Positions 35,235-45,016 of a DNA stretch of 64,000 bases are shown one piece after another; position 1 is the first letter of the stretch; every line of letters begins with the position of its first letter. The notes beneath the pieces are model-generated. The model was not told the origin of the DNA and searched no databases. It was given only the letters and a program-made list of their open reading frames with translations. The stretch comes from Rhodocyclales bacterium RIFCSPLOWO2_02_FULL_63_24. Its GTDB lineage: Bacteria > Pseudomonadota > Gammaproteobacteria > Burkholderiales > Rhodocyclaceae. The translations under genes were made by a program, and so were the position numbers. The stretch lies in the NCBI GenBank assembly GCA_001828935.1, contig MHZX01000092.1, positions 50,115 to 114,114 on the forward strand. Direction: 5' to 3'.

Positions 35235-35875
35235 TGGCGGGGCGGAGCCACTGGAGCCATGCCGGATGGAAGCATGACGACGCAAGCCGGTTCTATGTAA
35301 CGCTGGGCGTCTCCGTTCTGTTGCACGCAGTCCTGTTGCTGGCTTGGAAGCTGCCCGCGCCTCTGTGGAAGGCCGCTGATCAGGCGGTCCTGACAGTCGT
35401 TTTGCGGGGAGCAGCGCCCTTGGCGCCGACCACTCCGGCGGCCGCAGCAAAAAAGACCGGGGTCCCGGTACTGTTACGCAAGGATCCCGCTGCGTCTGCT
35501 TTCTCGGTTCCTCCCAAATCAGCGCAAGGGGCAATGGCACCCCCGATGGCACGGCCACAGTCGGTGCTGTCGGCTAGCTCGGCCCGCATCGCGCCCGTTC
35601 CGATCCCGGGCCGGCTCTCGAATTCAACCCCGGCGGCAGTCGGTGTTACGGTGAAATTGGTCATCAGCGGTGATGGACGGGTGCAGCAAATATTTTGGGA
35701 CTCACTCCCGGCGCTGACGGACGAGCAACTGCGGCGGGTCGAAGCCGCGATACGCGACAAGATTTATGCCGGCGGGCAGACCATCAACGAAATCTTCGAT
35801 GTACGGGGATTTCTGAAGCTGCCGCAAGTGCGGAGTGAAGAAAGCGCTCTACCTTACCAGCCAGCCGTCGAATAG
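35234..35875 (+). CDS. TonB-C-like (energy transducer-like) protein coupled to pilY1
   Basis: Single N-terminal TM VTLGVSVLLHAVLLLAWKLP; Ala/Pro linker; C-terminal domain VTVKLVISGDGRVQQIFWDSLPALTDEQLRRVEAAI; ATG overlaps pilY1 stop. Confidence 0.6.
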   Translation: MAGRSHWSHAGWKHDDASRFYVTLGVSVLLHAVLLLAWKLPAPLWKAADQAVLTVVLRGAAPLAPTTPAAAAKKTGVPVLLRKDPAASAFSVPPKSAQGAMAPPMARPQSVLSASSARIAPVPIPGRLSNSTPAAVGVTVKLVISGDGRVQQIFWDSLPALTDEQLRRVEAAIRDKIYAGGQTINEIFDVRGFLKLPQVRSEESALPYQPAVE

Positions 35876-35941
35876 GGTCACTGCGTCGGTGAGGATCAAG
35901 ACTGCCGTCCCGCCAGCGCCGACTGTTGGCCAGGGCTGCCG

Positions 35942-38900
35942 TCAGTAGCGTTCGCGCAGGTAGATGTATGGCGCTTTGGGGGAGCCGAAGCGGAGCCGGG
36001 CCGTGGGATTCTGGTCCCAGGCGCCGGTGCTGGTCCAGGTGCCCTGCAGCCAGGGCATGGTCGTCAGGTCCAGGGTCAGGTCGACGCTGCCGACGGCGGA
36101 GGTACACGCCGCGCCGGGACCGCCGATACAAGGCTTGCTCAGGATGATCGTACCGCTGCCGGAGCTCATGGTGACGGGGTTGGACGCAGTCGTCCAGTTC
36201 CCGGTTGTGCCTGTAGCGGTGTTGGGATCGGTGCCGGTAATGCGGAAGTTTGTCGCGGCGAGCGGATTGGTGACCGATGCCGGCGCCTGGTAGTTGGCCA
36301 GGCTGCCATCGGCTGGCGTGAAGCTGGTGCAGCTGTCGTCGGTATTGGTAAGCCATTGGGTGCATGCAGTGCCGACTACCGTAGCGCAGTACATGGTACG
36401 GGCCGTCGCCCGGATGGGCAGCAATTCCGAGCCGTAGACATTGTCGAGGCGCAGGATGCCGAAGCGCTGCACCGTGGTGCCGAGCGATGCCGCGCTCGTC
36501 ATGGTCACACCATCCGAGTCCACCGGCAAGGCGGTTGCTGTCGCCGTGGTCGACACTGCCGGATTGCTTGGCCGGCTGATCTTGTGCTTGGCGGTAACCG
36601 TGGTGCTGCCGGACACCCAGGTATTGGAATTTGTCGCCGTCGGCGTCGTGGTGCTGGCGGCGATGGCGGCGCCGGCCGGTTGCGTTGGCGTCCAGGTGCT
36701 GACGCCAAAGCCAAAACCCGGACTGGCGGCAGATGCTGGCACCGCACCCCAGGCGGTTAGCGGCAGCTTGGCCCAGCTGGAACTGCCGTCGCCGACATAA
36801 TTGGCGGTCGTGACGTTGCTCGCGTTTTGCGCCGTCAGCGTGAAGACCGTGGTGAATCCATCCTGGCCGAAATAGGTGAAGGTGCCGCAGCCGGCGGTCA
36901 GGCTGACTGCGGCGAAGGCAAAGTGATCCGGGGTGAAGCGGCCGAAATAGGGCGAGGTGATGGTGCCGCCGGACGTATTGGTGCCGCCAAAATAGCAGCC
37001 GTACTTGCCGTTGCCGTCCAGTACGTTGGGGTCGGCGGGATCGACGGCGGTGCCGATCTTGTTGTCGATGAAGCATTCCGGAGTGGACTTGCTGCGGTCG
37101 ACATCGGTAAAACTGCCGTCGTCATATATTCCCCAGGGCGTGAAACGGAAATTCCCGACTTCGGAATAAGTAAATGCCGTGCCCTTGGAAATCCAGCTGG
37201 AGGCAAGTGTTGCGGGCGAGAAGCTGCCGCTTACCGTGCCGGTCTGCGAGGCGCCGCTGTGCGCCTCGATCCGGTTGCTGTTGATCAGCGCCGTGCCGCT
37301 GTAGTTGGCGACCGAGGCGGCATCGAGGCCGAAGGCGGCGCCGGCCTTGATAGCGGGCGTGCCGCTCGTTCCGGTATTGGTCGCATCGGGAGAGCTGAGG
37401 CTGAAACTGGTCGGTCGGATCGCAAAGTTGTCGGACGAGCAGGCTGTCGTCGCGCCGCTGACCATGCGTACCCGCACGTCCTTGGCGGCATTGGCATAGT
37501 TGAAGTTATAAGTCCGTCGTCCGCTGCTCCATGCCGGCGAGTTGGTGGGACTGGCGAGCGACGTCGTGCCGCACGATCCCGATGCCACTCCAGTTTGATC
37601 CACCAGGTCCACGGTTACCGTGCCCGTGTATCCCGTGTTGATGACGCCGGCGGTCAAGGCCAGCACATCGACGGAAAATGCCGTTCCGGCCAGTTTGGTA
37701 AAGATAGGCGTGCTGGGATTCTTACCTACTTCCACCGCATCGAAGGCGCAGGCATTCGATGAATACGTTAATGAGCAGTCGCCGCTCGTGGCGCCGTTGT
37801 AGCACACCGCGGTCATGCTGCTGGGCGCGGTTACGCTGCCCCCCAGGGACACTGCGCCGGTGGTCGCCTTGGTCAGCGTTACCTGCACCTGGCCACCGGT
37901 AAATGTCACTGGGTCCGACGACCAGGTGGCACCGCTGATCGCGGCCAGGTCCACCGTTACGCTGCCCGTATAGAGCGCGGTGCAGGCCGCGTTGGCGCAG
38001 GCCTTGATGGTGACGGTCTCGGCCGCGCAGGTGAGGGCGCTGCCATCGTGGACGATGCGCACATGGTCCAGCGTTGGCGTGGTAATCGGCTGGCCTGTAC
38101 ATACCGTCAGATTGTCGATCTCGTGCACATTGGTTGCGCCCCCTGTTGAGGCCGTGAAGGAAAAGAACCAGTAGGGAGGCACGGCGGCCTGGGTTGCGAT
38201 CGCCTTGGCGTCGTAGGTCGCAATCACGTTGGAGTAGCTGGTGCCGGTGCCGGTGGTATCCCGATCGACGGTGACGTAGGCATGAGTGCCATCGCCGTGA
38301 TCCACCGTCACTTTGTAGCGGTGGGCGGTGACCGATGCCGAGATGGGACGCAGCGCGAGCAGGACGCCGCGGTTCTCGTCTGTGCTGCCCTGGGTGAAAG
38401 TGATCGGACCAATGGCGCCCGCCGTAGTTTGTGACGCATAGTGGATGGCGATGGTTTCGTCGTTGCCCTGGGTCGAATCGAAGCAGAACGATTGGGCCCA
38501 GGTCAGCCCTCCGGTGGTCGAGGCGGTCAGGCTACAGCGGTTGTTGTTGATGTGGCCGGCAAACAGCATCATGGCGCCATTGGTCACAGTGGTCATCGAA
38601 CCGGATGTCACGTTGCTGCTGTTGGTGGTGTCGGCATAGTGACTGGCGGCATAGGTCACGTCGAAGGGGGTCGTCGTGTCCACGCCGCGAAACGCCGTGC
38701 AGGCCGCGACGATACCGCCGCCGCCGCTGTGGGTGATGGTCGGATTGGTTTCCGAGGCGGACGCCGCCTTCTTGTAGAACATCGACGAGCGCGGTTGGCC
38801 ATTACCGCCTTGCGCCACCTGATAAACCTGGGCCCAGCCGCTGGTGGCGACGCTGTGGGCAGTGTCGTCGTTCGAGGTCGCGGCGCACAGCAGCAGATCG

Positions 38901-41461
38901 TCGATCTGGTGGGCGGGGAGGGTCGGGGTCACGCTGGCGCCGTTCGCCGCGACCCTTGAGCCGCTGGAGCCCACGTGGGTGATCGACGATGCTGCCACCA
39001 CCTGGTCGATGCCGGGGCTCAGCACGCTCGACCGGGTATGGTAGTTGTAGCCGCTCTGGCCCGAACCGGAACCACGGATGGTCACCGTATCCGCCTGCGC
39101 CCCGGGGCCGTCGACGCGACCCTCGGTGGGATTCGAGTAGTTGCCGTATTCGTCGAGGCCGACGCCGATCCAGCCGCCGGCGAAGCCGGGACAGCCGCCC
39201 GCGGTTGTGCAGTCGGAGCCTGGGTTGCTCTTTTGCGCGTAGCCGAGCGAGCCGCCGAAGGCTCCGGCCACCGGTGCGATGGAGGAATCGGACAGGGTGA
39301 TGACCATGCCGTCGGCACCGGTACCGCCATAGACGAAATGGTCGAACTCGGCCACCACCTTGTTGCCGGCACCGGGGAACAGGCGCTGCAAGTGCACCGC
39401 GGTGGCCCGGTTTCCAACGGCGTCCGTCAGGCGCAGGCGGTTGCTGACAATCTCCGCATCCAGGGCGGTGCCGACGCTCTTGGTCCGGGTCCAGTTCCCC
39501 GTTTCCAGCAGGGTGCTGCGGTTGAAGTTATCGGTAAAGCACAGCGACGGCGTGGTGAACGTCACCTGCGCCGTTTGGGTGATGACAATCGAATCGGTGG
39601 TGTCGGTCGCGGTATAGGTGATCGGCCCTTCGACCGTGCCGTCCTTGACCGAAAACGTGGCAACGCCGCTGGCATTGGTGGTGCCGCTGGTGGTGGTGAT
39701 GACCGAACTGCCCGAACCCGCGGCAAGCGCAACGGATTTTCCGGAAACCGGTGTGCCGGCGCTGTCCTTCAGGGTTACGGTAATTGTCGATGTGGTGGCG
39801 TTGTCCGCCTCCAATGAGGTTGGCACCGCAACCACCGTCGACGTGGCGGCACTGACCGGCCCGAAGGGGGTGATCGTTCCGATCGTTGCCCCGACGTCGT
39901 AGTTGCCGTTCGTATCCTTCTGGAATACCTTGTAGGTATAGGCCTGTCCGGTGGTCAAGGCGGCCGTCGTGCACTCGCCGGAACTGCTGCCCGGACCATC
40001 GATCCTGGAAAGCGCCGTCGATCCCGCCGACGACACCACGCAGGCGACAGTCGCGGTGCCGTTGGTGGTGCCGAAGGTCGGCGTCGAGCCTTCGACGGGC
40101 ACCTCGCTGCCGGCTGCCGAGGCTGCCCAGCGATAGATCACAGTCCCGGCCGTAGTGGCGAAGTCGGTCGACACGGAGGTTGTCCAATTCAGTGTCGTCT
40201 GGCTGCTGCCGGCGGCGCCGCTGGCCGCGGTGGCGCTCGTCGGCGAGAGGTTGTCGATGGTCAGTGCATTCGTATTGGTATCGCTGCCGGCATGATTGTT
40301 TGGCCCGGCCCAGGCGGTCACCGGAGCAGTGACTGCGTAGGCGGCGCCGGGCGGTGCCGGCATCGCGGCGTGGCTCAGGGGCGTGACGCGCACTTTGAAG
40401 CTCGTCAGCGTTGTCGTCGCCGACATGCCCGCGACGGAGATCGTGTTGGATCCGGTAACCGGCGAGGCAGTGGAACCCAGCATCGTGTTCGCGTTGTCGG
40501 TGATCGCCAACAGCCCGATGCCGCTGTTGGTCGACAGATTTACCGTGACGGAAGTGACAGCCTCCGTTCCGCCGCTGGTCTGCAGGGTGAACAGGTCGAC
40601 GTCGGTGGCGCCGGCGCCGGGAGCGATGGTCGCCGCCGCTGGGTCGGAGCCCGTGGCGAGCGTGGTCCCGGGCACTTCCTTGAAGGCCAGGATGGAGGTG
40701 TTGCCGGGGTCGCCGCCGTTGTTTGTCTGTCGGTTGGTCACATCTCCGGACGCGCCTGCGGTCGGCATGATCTTGTAGGCTGCGGATTGCGATGAGTCGC
40801 TGCCGTCGCCGTTGCGGTATTGCGCTCCACCCGCATTGGTCCAGCCTGCGGTCTGCAGGGTCCAGGAGTTGTTGTCGGTACTGGCCCATGTTGCAAGAAC
40901 CAGGGCACCGTTGGTCACGGTGGTAATTCCGGCAATCGTCACATCGAATGGCCAGGCTGGTGTGGCATAGCTGCCATCGGCCTGGGCAACATCCAGGACC
41001 CATCCGTTTGCGCTAGAGCTGGGCCTGAACACATGCATCACCACTGTCGTCGCATTTGCCCCCGAGGGAAAGCTGACGCTCGGATTGGCCGACCAGGTGC
41101 CGTTGTAGCGCGCCCAGAAAATTCGTTGGCTGGTGTTTGTGGTGTTGGCGGTTTGCGCGGTCCAGGTTTGCCCGCCGGTTACCGAAATCGCCAGTGTCTG
41201 TCCGCTTTCCCGGGCGTTGGCGACAATGATCGCCAGATCGCCGACTTGCATCGAGCCGGGAGGTGTCACGGCCACGGTGGTCGAATCCCGGTTGTTGCCG
41301 TCCGTGGGGTTCGACGCCGAAGCGAAATAGGTGATGGCGGCGTGTGCCGGACTCTGGGCGATGACCAGCCATGCGATGAGCGCGATCGCGCCCAGCAGCG
41401 ACTGGGCGGCGCGGGCGAGGACAAGTCCGAGGTTTCGGATGAGCGAAAGATTCGAGTGCAT
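35942..41461 (-). CDS. mshQ: Giant MshQ-like protein (DUF6701 C-terminal domain, Big_1-like and lectin/LamG-like domains)
   Basis: FAIRPTSFSLSSPDATNTGTSGTPAIKAGAAFGLDAAS ... FTYSEVGNFRFTPWGIYDD ... YFGRFTPDHFAF; signal peptide; start chosen at MHSNLSLIRN. Confidence 0.82.
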   Translation of the reverse strand: MHSNLSLIRNLGLVLARAAQSLLGAIALIAWLVIAQSPAHAAITYFASASNPTDGNNRDSTTVAVTPPGSMQVGDLAIIVANARESGQTLAISVTGGQTWTAQTANTTNTSQRIFWARYNGTWSANPSVSFPSGANATTVVMHVFRPSSSANGWVLDVAQADGSYATPAWPFDVTIAGITTVTNGALVLATWASTDNNSWTLQTAGWTNAGGAQYRNGDGSDSSQSAAYKIMPTAGASGDVTNRQTNNGGDPGNTSILAFKEVPGTTLATGSDPAAATIAPGAGATDVDLFTLQTSGGTEAVTSVTVNLSTNSGIGLLAITDNANTMLGSTASPVTGSNTISVAGMSATTTLTSFKVRVTPLSHAAMPAPPGAAYAVTAPVTAWAGPNNHAGSDTNTNALTIDNLSPTSATAASGAAGSSQTTLNWTTSVSTDFATTAGTVIYRWAASAAGSEVPVEGSTPTFGTTNGTATVACVVSSAGSTALSRIDGPGSSSGECTTAALTTGQAYTYKVFQKDTNGNYDVGATIGTITPFGPVSAATSTVVAVPTSLEADNATTSTITVTLKDSAGTPVSGKSVALAAGSGSSVITTTSGTTNASGVATFSVKDGTVEGPITYTATDTTDSIVITQTAQVTFTTPSLCFTDNFNRSTLLETGNWTRTKSVGTALDAEIVSNRLRLTDAVGNRATAVHLQRLFPGAGNKVVAEFDHFVYGGTGADGMVITLSDSSIAPVAGAFGGSLGYAQKSNPGSDCTTAGGCPGFAGGWIGVGLDEYGNYSNPTEGRVDGPGAQADTVTIRGSGSGQSGYNYHTRSSVLSPGIDQVVAASSITHVGSSGSRVAANGASVTPTLPAHQIDDLLLCAATSNDDTAHSVATSGWAQVYQVAQGGNGQPRSSMFYKKAASASETNPTITHSGGGGIVAACTAFRGVDTTTPFDVTYAASHYADTTNSSNVTSGSMTTVTNGAMMLFAGHINNNRCSLTASTTGGLTWAQSFCFDSTQGNDETIAIHYASQTTAGAIGPITFTQGSTDENRGVLLALRPISASVTAHRYKVTVDHGDGTHAYVTVDRDTTGTGTSYSNVIATYDAKAIATQAAVPPYWFFSFTASTGGATNVHEIDNLTVCTGQPITTPTLDHVRIVHDGSALTCAAETVTIKACANAACTALYTGSVTVDLAAISGATWSSDPVTFTGGQVQVTLTKATTGAVSLGGSVTAPSSMTAVCYNGATSGDCSLTYSSNACAFDAVEVGKNPSTPIFTKLAGTAFSVDVLALTAGVINTGYTGTVTVDLVDQTGVASGSCGTTSLASPTNSPAWSSGRRTYNFNYANAAKDVRVRMVSGATTACSSDNFAIRPTSFSLSSPDATNTGTSGTPAIKAGAAFGLDAASVANYSGTALINSNRIEAHSGASQTGTVSGSFSPATLASSWISKGTAFTYSEVGNFRFTPWGIYDDGSFTDVDRSKSTPECFIDNKIGTAVDPADPNVLDGNGKYGCYFGGTNTSGGTITSPYFGRFTPDHFAFAAVSLTAGCGTFTYFGQDGFTTVFTLTAQNASNVTTANYVGDGSSSWAKLPLTAWGAVPASAASPGFGFGVSTWTPTQPAGAAIAASTTTPTATNSNTWVSGSTTVTAKHKISRPSNPAVSTTATATALPVDSDGVTMTSAASLGTTVQRFGILRLDNVYGSELLPIRATARTMYCATVVGTACTQWLTNTDDSCTSFTPADGSLANYQAPASVTNPLAATNFRITGTDPNTATGTTGNWTTASNPVTMSSGSGTIILSKPCIGGPGAACTSAVGSVDLTLDLTTMPWLQGTWTSTGAWDQNPTARLRFGSPKAPYIYLRERY

Positions 41462-41538
41462 GGCGTGATCCCTTGCTCGGTGCTGCTTCAGGCCAGGAGA
41501 GTCGGCGCTGGCAGGACGGTGGCTGGTCGGCATCATGG

Positions 41539-42006
41539 TCAGAAGGCCACCGAAAGGCGGCGCTCGACATACAGCGAGTTGGGGCTGACGGTGTTGGGAC
41601 AGGCTCCGGCATTCGGTTGGTTGCAGGCGGTGGCGGTGATGCTATAGACGGTAGGACCGCTGCTGGCGTCCGCGGTTGCCGCACATTCGACGGTCACCGT
41701 GAAGCCCGCAAGCGTCGCCGCTGCCGGAACGAAGGACGTGGTCGCCGCAGGGCAGGTGCGTGTGTTGGGGTCGGTGGAGGTGTAGCCGAAGTTGTAGGCA
41801 GCAGTGGCTTGCACCTGGTACAGCCCCCATTCGAGTCCCGCCCGCGCGGCTTGATAGGCGCGCACCCCCTGCACGTCGAGCGCCGAGCCGATGTGCTGGC
41901 TGGTGGAGATGTTCAGGATGAAGGCGCCCAGCGCCGCCAGCACGACCAGGATGAAAATGGCCGAGACGATGGCGAAGCCGCGAAGCTTCTTGAGGGCGAG
42001 TCTCAT
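41539..42006 (-). CDS. mshP: MshP-like MSHA biogenesis protein
   Basis: LRGFAIVSAIFILVVLAALGAFILNISTSQHIGSALDVQGVRAYQAARAGLEWGLYQV. Confidence 0.85.
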   Translation of the reverse strand: MRLALKKLRGFAIVSAIFILVVLAALGAFILNISTSQHIGSALDVQGVRAYQAARAGLEWGLYQVQATAAYNFGYTSTDPNTRTCPAATTSFVPAAATLAGFTVTVECAATADASSGPTVYSITATACNQPNAGACPNTVSPNSLYVERRLSVAF

Positions 42007-42872
42007 GGCGCGTTATCCACGTGGATCTGCTGGAACATGCTCACGTTTTCGCCGCCCGAACTCAGCGTGAGTTGCACGAAAAGCAGGCCGTTGCGGCCGG
42101 TGGCGTTGGCGGTGTATTCGACCACGCAACTGGCGCCGTTGGCGAGCGGCGCCGAATTGCCGCCCGTCGGCGGTGTCGCCTGGGCGGTGTTGAAGCCGTA
42201 GTTCCAGTAACGCGTCAAGCTGCCTGTACCGGTCGTCGGGCAGGCGAAGGTGACGGCGCGGATAGCGCCCGGTATGACCTGGAAGCGGGTGCTCGGCGAA
42301 GGCAGCGGGGGCGTTTGGGCTGCGAAGGGATTGGCGTCGAGGGTGATGACGTTGCCGGCGACTCCACTCACCTTGGCGATGTTGCAACCGCCGGCCAGGC
42401 AACTGCTGCCGTTGTAGTTGTAGGCATTGCCCGACTCGTAGCCAGGGCCGAGGTTATAGACCGCGACGTAGTCGTTGACTGCGACGGCCGGGCTGGCAGG
42501 CATGGTGCCCAGCACGTCGAAGCTCAGGTCCGTGCTGCTGGTGAAGCTGAGAAAGTCGCCGCTGCTGGAACCGTCCGCCGGGTCGCGGTAACGCCCGCCT
42601 GCGCTGGTCATGATGAATTCGATGTAATTCACGCCGCCGGAGCTGGTGACGCGCAGGCTGTTGGGCAGGGACAGCCGGATGTCGCGCATCATCCGCCGCA
42701 GCGCGACGTCGGCGGTATCGGTGAGTTCGGCGCGGCGCACGGAATCGACATAGCCTTCGACCGGCTTGGTGATGAATACGGCGACGACGCCGGCCAGGAT
42801 GCCGGTGATCACGATCACCATGATGGCCTCGATCAGCGTGAAGCCGGCGGCGGATGCGGGACGGCGGTTCAT
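42003..42872 (-). CDS. mshO: MshO-like minor pilin
   Basis: AAGFTLIEAIMVIVITGILAGVVAVFITKPVEGYVDSVRRAELTDTADVALRRMMRDIRLSLPNS; overlaps neighbours. Confidence 0.87.
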   Translation of the reverse strand: MNRRPASAAGFTLIEAIMVIVITGILAGVVAVFITKPVEGYVDSVRRAELTDTADVALRRMMRDIRLSLPNSLRVTSSGGVNYIEFIMTSAGGRYRDPADGSSSGDFLSFTSSTDLSFDVLGTMPASPAVAVNDYVAVYNLGPGYESGNAYNYNGSSCLAGGCNIAKVSGVAGNVITLDANPFAAQTPPLPSPSTRFQVIPGAIRAVTFACPTTGTGSLTRYWNYGFNTAQATPPTGGNSAPLANGASCVVEYTANATGRNGLLFVQLTLSSGGENVSMFQQIHVDNAP

Positions 42873-43414
42873 GGCAGTGCGTTGGGCGAGTGGCGGGTGC
42901 GGTAGCCATGCAGCTGGATGGTTTCGGTGCCGGAGGAAACCGAAACGCTGATCAGCAGGGCCGCCTCTCCGGCCGCCGCGATGTCGTTGAGGGTCGCCGG
43001 GGCGACGGTGACATTGGCGGTGTAGAGCGTATTGCCGCTGCCGGAAATGCTGGTATTGATCGCTGCGCCGTTGTAGTCGAACACGTTGTCCAGCGATGTG
43101 GTAGTGCCTCGGGTTTCTCCTGCCTTGGCGGTGGCGGTGTTTTGCGCCGCGGTGGCAACGCTGCAGCCGGCATAGCTTGTTGCCGTGGCGACGTTGGCGT
43201 CTTCCGGATCGCACCAGGTAAACGGCTGCAGCATGACTTCTTCCAGTATCGCTTCGGCGATTGCCAGCGCCTGCTTCCTGATCATCGGATCGGCGCTGGA
43301 TTTGACGGTGACGTTGAGCACCGTCATTACGCCGACCAGCGCCACGCTGACGATGACGATGAAGACGATCAGCTCGATCAGCGTCAAGCCGCGCTGGCGG
43401 TGACTAATGGACAT
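42869..43414 (-). CDS. mshD: MshD-like minor pilin
   Basis: QRGLTLIELIVFIVIVSVALVGVMTVLNVTVKSSADPMIRKQALAIAEAILEEVMLQPFTWCDPED. Confidence 0.87.
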   Translation of the reverse strand: MSISHRQRGLTLIELIVFIVIVSVALVGVMTVLNVTVKSSADPMIRKQALAIAEAILEEVMLQPFTWCDPEDANVATATSYAGCSVATAAQNTATAKAGETRGTTTSLDNVFDYNGAAINTSISGSGNTLYTANVTVAPATLNDIAAAGEAALLISVSVSSGTETIQLHGYRTRHSPNALP

Positions 43415-43928
43415 AGCCGGTTTCCGCTTCGACGGTGAAGGAATGCGCCGCGTCGCCGGTCACGGTGTAGGTGGCGGCAGCGGAGGGCACGCCCAGGGGA
43501 GTAAATGTGAGGTTACCGGTAGAATTTCCGTCCTGTGTCAGCGTCACATTGGCTGGGGCACATACCTGGTTCGTCGCACCGCCGCAGGCGCGGTCGGCGG
43601 TGGGCAGGGCTAGGTTGCGGGGGAAGCTTGCCACGGCGGTGCAAGTACCCGCCGACGATTCCGGAACGTCGTTTTCGATTGTCAGCAGCAGGCTGTTGCC
43701 TACGGTCCGCACGCATACGTTTCGCCGTTGCGCCACCGCCGACTTTCGGGCGTATTCCAACGTCGATTTCACCTTGTCGCGATAACCTATCTCGTCGAAG
43801 CCGCGCAACAGGTCGAGGCGCGGCAGTACGGCGAAGGCCATGATGCCGATGATGATCATCACCACAATCAATTCGATCAGGGTGAAGCCCGCGGCGCGCA
43901 GATGTGGGGTAAATGGCAGCTTCATCAT
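43404..43928 (-). CDS. mshC: MshC-like minor pilin
   Basis: AAGFTLIELIVVMIIIGIMAFAVLPRLDLLRGFDEIGYRDKVKSTLEYARKSAVAQRRNVCV. Confidence 0.87.
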   Translation of the reverse strand: MMKLPFTPHLRAAGFTLIELIVVMIIIGIMAFAVLPRLDLLRGFDEIGYRDKVKSTLEYARKSAVAQRRNVCVRTVGNSLLLTIENDVPESSAGTCTAVASFPRNLALPTADRACGGATNQVCAPANVTLTQDGNSTGNLTFTPLGVPSAAATYTVTGDAAHSFTVEAETGYVH

Positions 43929-43996
43929 GCGGGCAGTCTATCAACTGCGCGCAAACTGGGGCAAGGCAATCCGTCGGCCGACGGGCGGCGGACGCG

Positions 43997-44026
43997 TTGC
44001 CATGCGGCGGGAGCAACAGGTATAAT
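43997..44026 (+). promoter_or_regulatory. Sigma70 promoter of the tRNA gene
   Basis: TTGCCA-N18-TATAAT, -10 ending 17 nt before the mature tRNA 5' end. Confidence 0.7.
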
Positions 44027-44043
44027 CCGCAACCTCTCAGGAC

Positions 44044-44119
<76 letters not shown>

Positions 44120-44129
44120 AGACTCTCAG

Positions 44130-44170
44130 GGCCTGCCTCCTTTCCCGGCGGCAGGCCTTGTTTCTTTTTA
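44130..44170 (+). terminator. Terminator after tRNA-Thr
   Basis: GGCCTGCC...GGCAGGCC then TTGTTTCTTTTTA. Confidence 0.8.
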
Positions 44171-44223
44171 TGTCTCTGCCGTTCGCGTCGGCGACGGTAT
44201 CAAGCTGTGATCAGGGGGCGCTC

Positions 44224-44991
44224 ATGCAGATCAAGGACAGTGTTTTCATCATCACCGGCGGGGCTTCCGGCCTCGGCGCCGGTACCGGGCGGATGCTGGT
44301 GGCGCAAGGCGCCAAGGTGGTCCTGGCCGACCTCAACGAGGCGGCCGGCAATGCCCTGGCGGCAGAACTCGGCGCCAATGCGCGCTTCGTCAGCACCAAT
44401 GTGGCCGACGAGGCCAGTGCCAAGGCTTGCGTGGCGGCGGCCGTGGCGGCCTTCGGCGGCCTGCATGGCCTGGTCAATTGCGCCGGCATCGCGACCGCGG
44501 AGAAGGTGCTGGGCAAGAACGGTCCGCATGCGCTGGATACCTTTGCCAAGACCATCACGGTCAATCTGGTCGGTTCGTTCAACATGATCCGCTTGGCTTC
44601 CGAGGTCATGAGCCAGGGTCAGCCGAATGCCGCCGGCGAGCGCGGCGTGATTGTCAGCACGGCCTCGGTGGCTGCTTACGACGGCCAGATCGGGCAGGCG
44701 GCCTATGCCGCGTCGAAGGGCGGCGTGGTCGGCATGACGCTGCCGATCGCGCGCGAACTGGCGCGCTTCGGCATTCGCGTCATGACCATCGCGCCGGGGA
44801 TTTTCGAGACGCCGATGCTGCTGGGCATGCCGCAGGAAGTACAGGACGCGCTGGGCAAGATGGTGCCCTTCCCCTCGCGGCTGGGCAAGCCGGCCGAATA
44901 CGCGGCGCTGGTGCGGCATATCGTCGAGAACGAAATGCTCAACGGCGAGGTCATCCGCCTCGACGGCGCCATCCGCATGGCGCCCAAGTAA
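44224..44991 (+). CDS. Short-chain dehydrogenase/reductase (type II 3-hydroxyacyl-CoA dehydrogenase-like)
   Basis: [55 protein letters not shown] end. Confidence 0.9.
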   Translation: MQIKDSVFIITGGASGLGAGTGRMLVAQGAKVVLADLNEAAGNALAAELGANARFVSTNVADEASAKACVAAAVAAFGGLHGLVNCAGIATAEKVLGKNGPHALDTFAKTITVNLVGSFNMIRLASEVMSQGQPNAAGERGVIVSTASVAAYDGQIGQAAYAASKGGVVGMTLPIARELARFGIRVMTIAPGIFETPMLLGMPQEVQDALGKMVPFPSRLGKPAEYAALVRHIVENEMLNGEVIRLDGAIRMAPK

Positions 44992-45016
44992 GCGCCTGCT
45001 TCACCGCAGGCCAGCC

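Noticed and set aside
32940-35558. 872-aa minus-strand ORF opposite pilY1 (also 28353-30221)
   Set aside because: Antisense to pilY1 with clear PilY1 motifs on the + strand
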